Origin: Psychromonas sp. psych-6C06
Lineage (GTDB): Bacteria; Pseudomonadota; Gammaproteobacteria; Enterobacterales; Psychromonadaceae
Length of the DNA stretch: 64,000 bases
Direction: 5' to 3'
NCBI RefSeq assembly: GCF_002835465.1
Contig: NZ_PIZM01000001.1
Coordinates: 186,001 to 250,000, forward strand
In this document: positions 62,701 to 64,000 of the stretch, piece after piece
Layout of the letters: the number at the start of each line of letters is the position of its first letter
Numbering within the stretch: position 1 is the first letter of the stretch
Notes under the pieces: generated by a model
What the model was told of the DNA's origin: nothing
Database searches by the model: none
The model's input: only the letters and a program-made list of their open reading frames with translations
Program-made: the position numbers and the translations under genes

Positions 62701-63614
62701 TAAAAGGGGCTGTGAAGCAAACGCTCTCTAAAGTTTCAAAACAGGGGATTGAAAAAACCGATATTCAAGAGTGGGACTTTGGCAAATTACCTAAATCCTT
62801 TAAAAAGGATCACGGGGGGTATGAGGTCAAAGCCTACCCCGCATTGGTCGATAAAAACAAAAGCGTTGCCATTGAACTATTTGATAGCGAGGCTAAAGCG
62901 CAACGTGTTAATCAGCGTGGCTTACGCCGTTTAGTGCTGTTAAACGTGCCGTCACCAATCAAATACCTGCAACAAAGTTTACCCAATAAAGCCAAATTAG
63001 GGCTCTACTTTAACCCCTTTGGACAAATAAAAGACTTAATTGATGATTGTATCGCCTGTGCAACAGATGCCATTTTAGAAGGGCAGATAACACCACAAGA
63101 TGCACAAGCCTTTGAGTTACAAAAAGAGAAAGTACGTGCCGAGCTTGCCGATCGTACCTTGCTGATCACTCAGCGTGTTGAAGAGGTCTTAACCCTTGCA
63201 CATGGCGTCAATAAAAAGCTTAAAGGTAAAATAGACTTAACCATGTTAGTTGCGCAGGGAGATATTAAATCGCAATTAGAGCGGTTAATCTTCCCCGGTT
63301 TTGCGTGCCAAGTAGGGGAGCAAAAACTGCCCGATTTAAAACGCTATTTGCAAGCGCTAGAAAAACGTTTACAAAAATTGCCCATTAATCCAAATCAAGA
63401 CCGACTCAATACCATCGAGCTGCAGGAGCTTGAGCAACGTTATTTAGCACTGTGTAAAACCATGCTCTCTAATGAAAAAGAGAATGAGCAGCTCGCTGAA
63501 GTGTATTGGATGATGGAAGAATTACGTGTTTCGTTATTTGCACAGCAACTCGGTACCGCTTATCCGATATCCGCGAAACGTGTTAAACAAAAATTAACCG
63601 AACTTAAGGGGTAA
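59727..63614 (+). CDS. hrpA: ATP-dependent DEAH-box RNA helicase HrpA
   Basis: 1295 residues from a TTG start at 59727, close to E. coli HrpA (1300). Motifs: GETGSGKT (95-102), DEAHERS (near 192-198), SATID (near 224-228), and motif VI QRMGRCGR (near 391-398). The helicase core is followed by the HA2/OB region and the long C-terminal HrpA-specific domain. HrpA unwinds RNA and resolves stalled or collided ribosomes. No ribosome site is obvious before the TTG, so the start is less certain than the rest. Confidence 0.95.
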   Translation: MTLSVNTLKKHLSQVLIKDQFKFSRRLANHRNIKDTEKAELNLVKLACDIQASMDKRQSRFDNLPEVSYPDLPVSDKKEQIAAAIEANQVVIIAGETGSGKTTQIPKICLELGRGVAGLIGHTQPRRIAASTVANRIAEELDSELGETVGYRVRFTDKVSDNSYIKLMTDGILLAEIQNDRFLTKYDTIIIDEAHERSLNIDFLLGYLKRLLPRRPDLKVIITSATIDPERFATHFADKHGKNAPIIEVSGRTFPVETLYRPLDEYAAGDQIEGIFNAVDELQRLGRGDILIFMNGEREIRDTAEALNKRKLRDTEVLPLFARLSGAEQQRIFKPHRGQRIVLATNVAETSLTIPGIKYVIDTGTVRISRYSYRTKVQRLPIEPISQASANQRMGRCGRVSAGVCIRLYGEDDFLSRPEFTDPEILRTNLSSVILQMLSLGLGELNQFPFVQPPEDRNIKDGLSLLEELGAVNLNAKDPRNKLTPLGRQLAKLPVDPRLARMILAAQSFDCVHEVMVISAALSIQDPRERPMEKQQASDEKHRRFYDKDSDYMAFVNLWQYIKEQRNALSSNQFRKMCQKEFLAYMRVREWQDIYAQIKQVIDELDIKVNQQEATFDNIHQALLAGLLSHIGFKDKEQHYLGARNSKFFMFPGSGLFKKQPKWTMFAELVETSKLFGRIGARIKPEWVEQQAQHLIKRSYAEPHWQKKSGVVGAFENQTLYGLPIVTKRKVTYTKIDPILCRELFIRHALVEGEFNTRHQFFKDNQALLNDIEELEHKSRRRDILVDDETLFTFYDEQIPQNVCSAKQFDSWWNREKKKQPSLLNYERDDVMAHDATHVTENAYPDYWQQGDFKLALSYAFEPGTAQDGVTVNVPLALLNQIKPQGFEWQIPALREELLIALIKTLPKPIRRNFVPAPNYAQAAMANLEPLKVPLYEAFEKQLLRMTGVRIPEKSWDVSALPTHLRIKFSVIDDNKKVVAVGTDIVQLQHDLKGAVKQTLSKVSKQGIEKTDIQEWDFGKLPKSFKKDHGGYEVKAYPALVDKNKSVAIELFDSEAKAQRVNQRGLRRLVLLNVPSPIKYLQQSLPNKAKLGLYFNPFGQIKDLIDDCIACATDAILEGQITPQDAQAFELQKEKVRAELADRTLLITQRVEEVLTLAHGVNKKLKGKIDLTMLVAQGDIKSQLERLIFPGFACQVGEQKLPDLKRYLQALEKRLQKLPINPNQDRLNTIELQELEQRYLALCKTMLSNEKENEQLAEVYWMMEELRVSLFAQQLGTAYPISAKRVKQKLTELKG

Positions 63615-63630
63615 ACAATTTACAAAATAA

Positions 63631-63657
63631 AACGCGATAGCTCAGTTATCGCGTTTT
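63631..63657 (+). terminator. Rho-independent terminator of hrpA
   Basis: AACGCGATA / TATCGCGTT, a perfect 9-bp stem with a 7-nt loop followed by TT, 16 nt after the stop. Confidence 0.82.
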
Positions 63658-63704
63658 CCCTTCTTTATTTTTGAGTTTTAAACTGCTTTGAATGTTTAAT
63701 ATGT

Positions 63705-63932
63705 AAAAATCAATGGGGTCAGAGTCATCGATAATTGGCTTTGCTGCCTGTGGTTAATTCAACTTACGGTTTAAAGTGCTTATCGCCTAAAACTCATGTC
63801 TTATTCTGTGCATTACGAATATCGACAAGAGTCTCGTTGCTGATACTGTGCCCAAATAACTCACAATAGGCTTTTGCTTCTCAACGTCAGACTTACTATC
63901 AGATATCAATGGATCTGACCCCATTGATTTTT
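63705..63932. mobile_element. RAYT/REP-type element remnant with 19-bp inverted repeats
   Basis: 63705-63723 and 63914-63932 are perfect 19-bp inverted repeats (AAAAATCAATGGGGTCAGA and its complement), with partial similarity continuing about 9 bp inward on each side. Between them lies a broken transposase C-terminus. TGGGGTCAGAGTC-type ends are, from memory, typical around REP-associated tyrosine transposases. Confidence 0.75.
63725..63880 (-). pseudogene. Decayed C-terminus of a REP-associated tyrosine transposase (RAYT)
   Basis: The minus-strand frame reads TLVDIRNAQNKT, stop, VLGDKHFKP, stop, VELTTG, stop at 63725. This follows the RAYT C-terminal pattern LVDIRxAxNKxWVLGDxxFKxxVExLTGR: the first stop (TGA) replaces the Trp codon TGG, and the second (TAA) fits CAA. 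The reading stays in frame for 51 codons upstream to another stop, and the catalytic N-terminal part is absent. It is a non-functional relic. Confidence 0.72.
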
Positions 63933-64000
63933 ATGCGCTCAATCCACGATAAAGCCACTGTTTTTATTGTCTTAATTTTCTTCAATTAAAGTGTAAAGAT

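Overview
This AT-rich window reads as the chromosome of a marine gammaproteobacterium close to Psychromonas and its relatives (inference). The support is the housekeeping gene order (rlmN-pilF-rodZ-ispG-hisS-yfgM-bamB-der-yfgJ, prmB-aroC with divergent smrB, feoABC, yciH, yceH, sixA, hrpA), together with an alginate lyase, a secreted modular chitinase and many amino-acid uptake systems. No rRNA, tRNA, CRISPR array, prophage or intact insertion sequence was recognised.

Layout. 1-2 kb: a truncated PL7 alginate-lyase lipoprotein and an M48 metalloprotease lipoprotein. 2-14 kb: a PAS-GGDEF-EAL protein, BrnQ, a TyrP/Mtr-type permease, a polar amino-acid ABC transporter with a divergent LysR regulator, a MarR regulator divergent from an exported nitroreductase-like protein with clear palindromic operators between them, and a BCCT transporter. 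14-24 kb: a DnaQ-like exonuclease beside a cNMP/CBS/nucleotidyltransferase-like protein, a chitinase, and the aapJQMP amino-acid ABC operon. 24-31 kb: a six-gene MoxR/DUF58/Bat operon. 31-43 kb: a 46-residue membrane protein, sixA, yceH, an aldo/keto reductase, a Fur-box-flanked imelysin and di-haem oxidoreductase pair, a fatty-acid-hydroxylase family protein, smrB, prmB-aroC, and a LysR/TDT-transporter pair. 43-49 kb: an AsmA-like protein, yciH and feoABC. 48.8-58.2 kb: the rlmN-to-yfgJ housekeeping block. 58.2-64 kb: an accessory patch holding a REP-like hairpin, an integron attC-like site and a lone cassette-like gene of unknown function, then hrpA, then the decayed C-terminus of a REP-associated (RAYT) transposase between 19-bp inverted repeats.

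Three themes recur. Nutrient scavenging: polysaccharide degradation plus five amino-acid or compatible-solute transporters. Iron: feoABC and the imelysin operon, both with Fur-like sites. Small non-coding repeats: a MITE-like family with ATACCAAT/ATTGGTAT ends in at least three copies, a 10-bp minisatellite between the convergent aroC and lysR genes with a decayed relative after yceH, and two RAYT/REP-type relics.

No convincing new multi-gene system was found. The strongest candidates for a second look are the solitary attC-bearing cassette at 58.5-59.3 kb, the dispersed palindromic repeat family, and the minisatellite.
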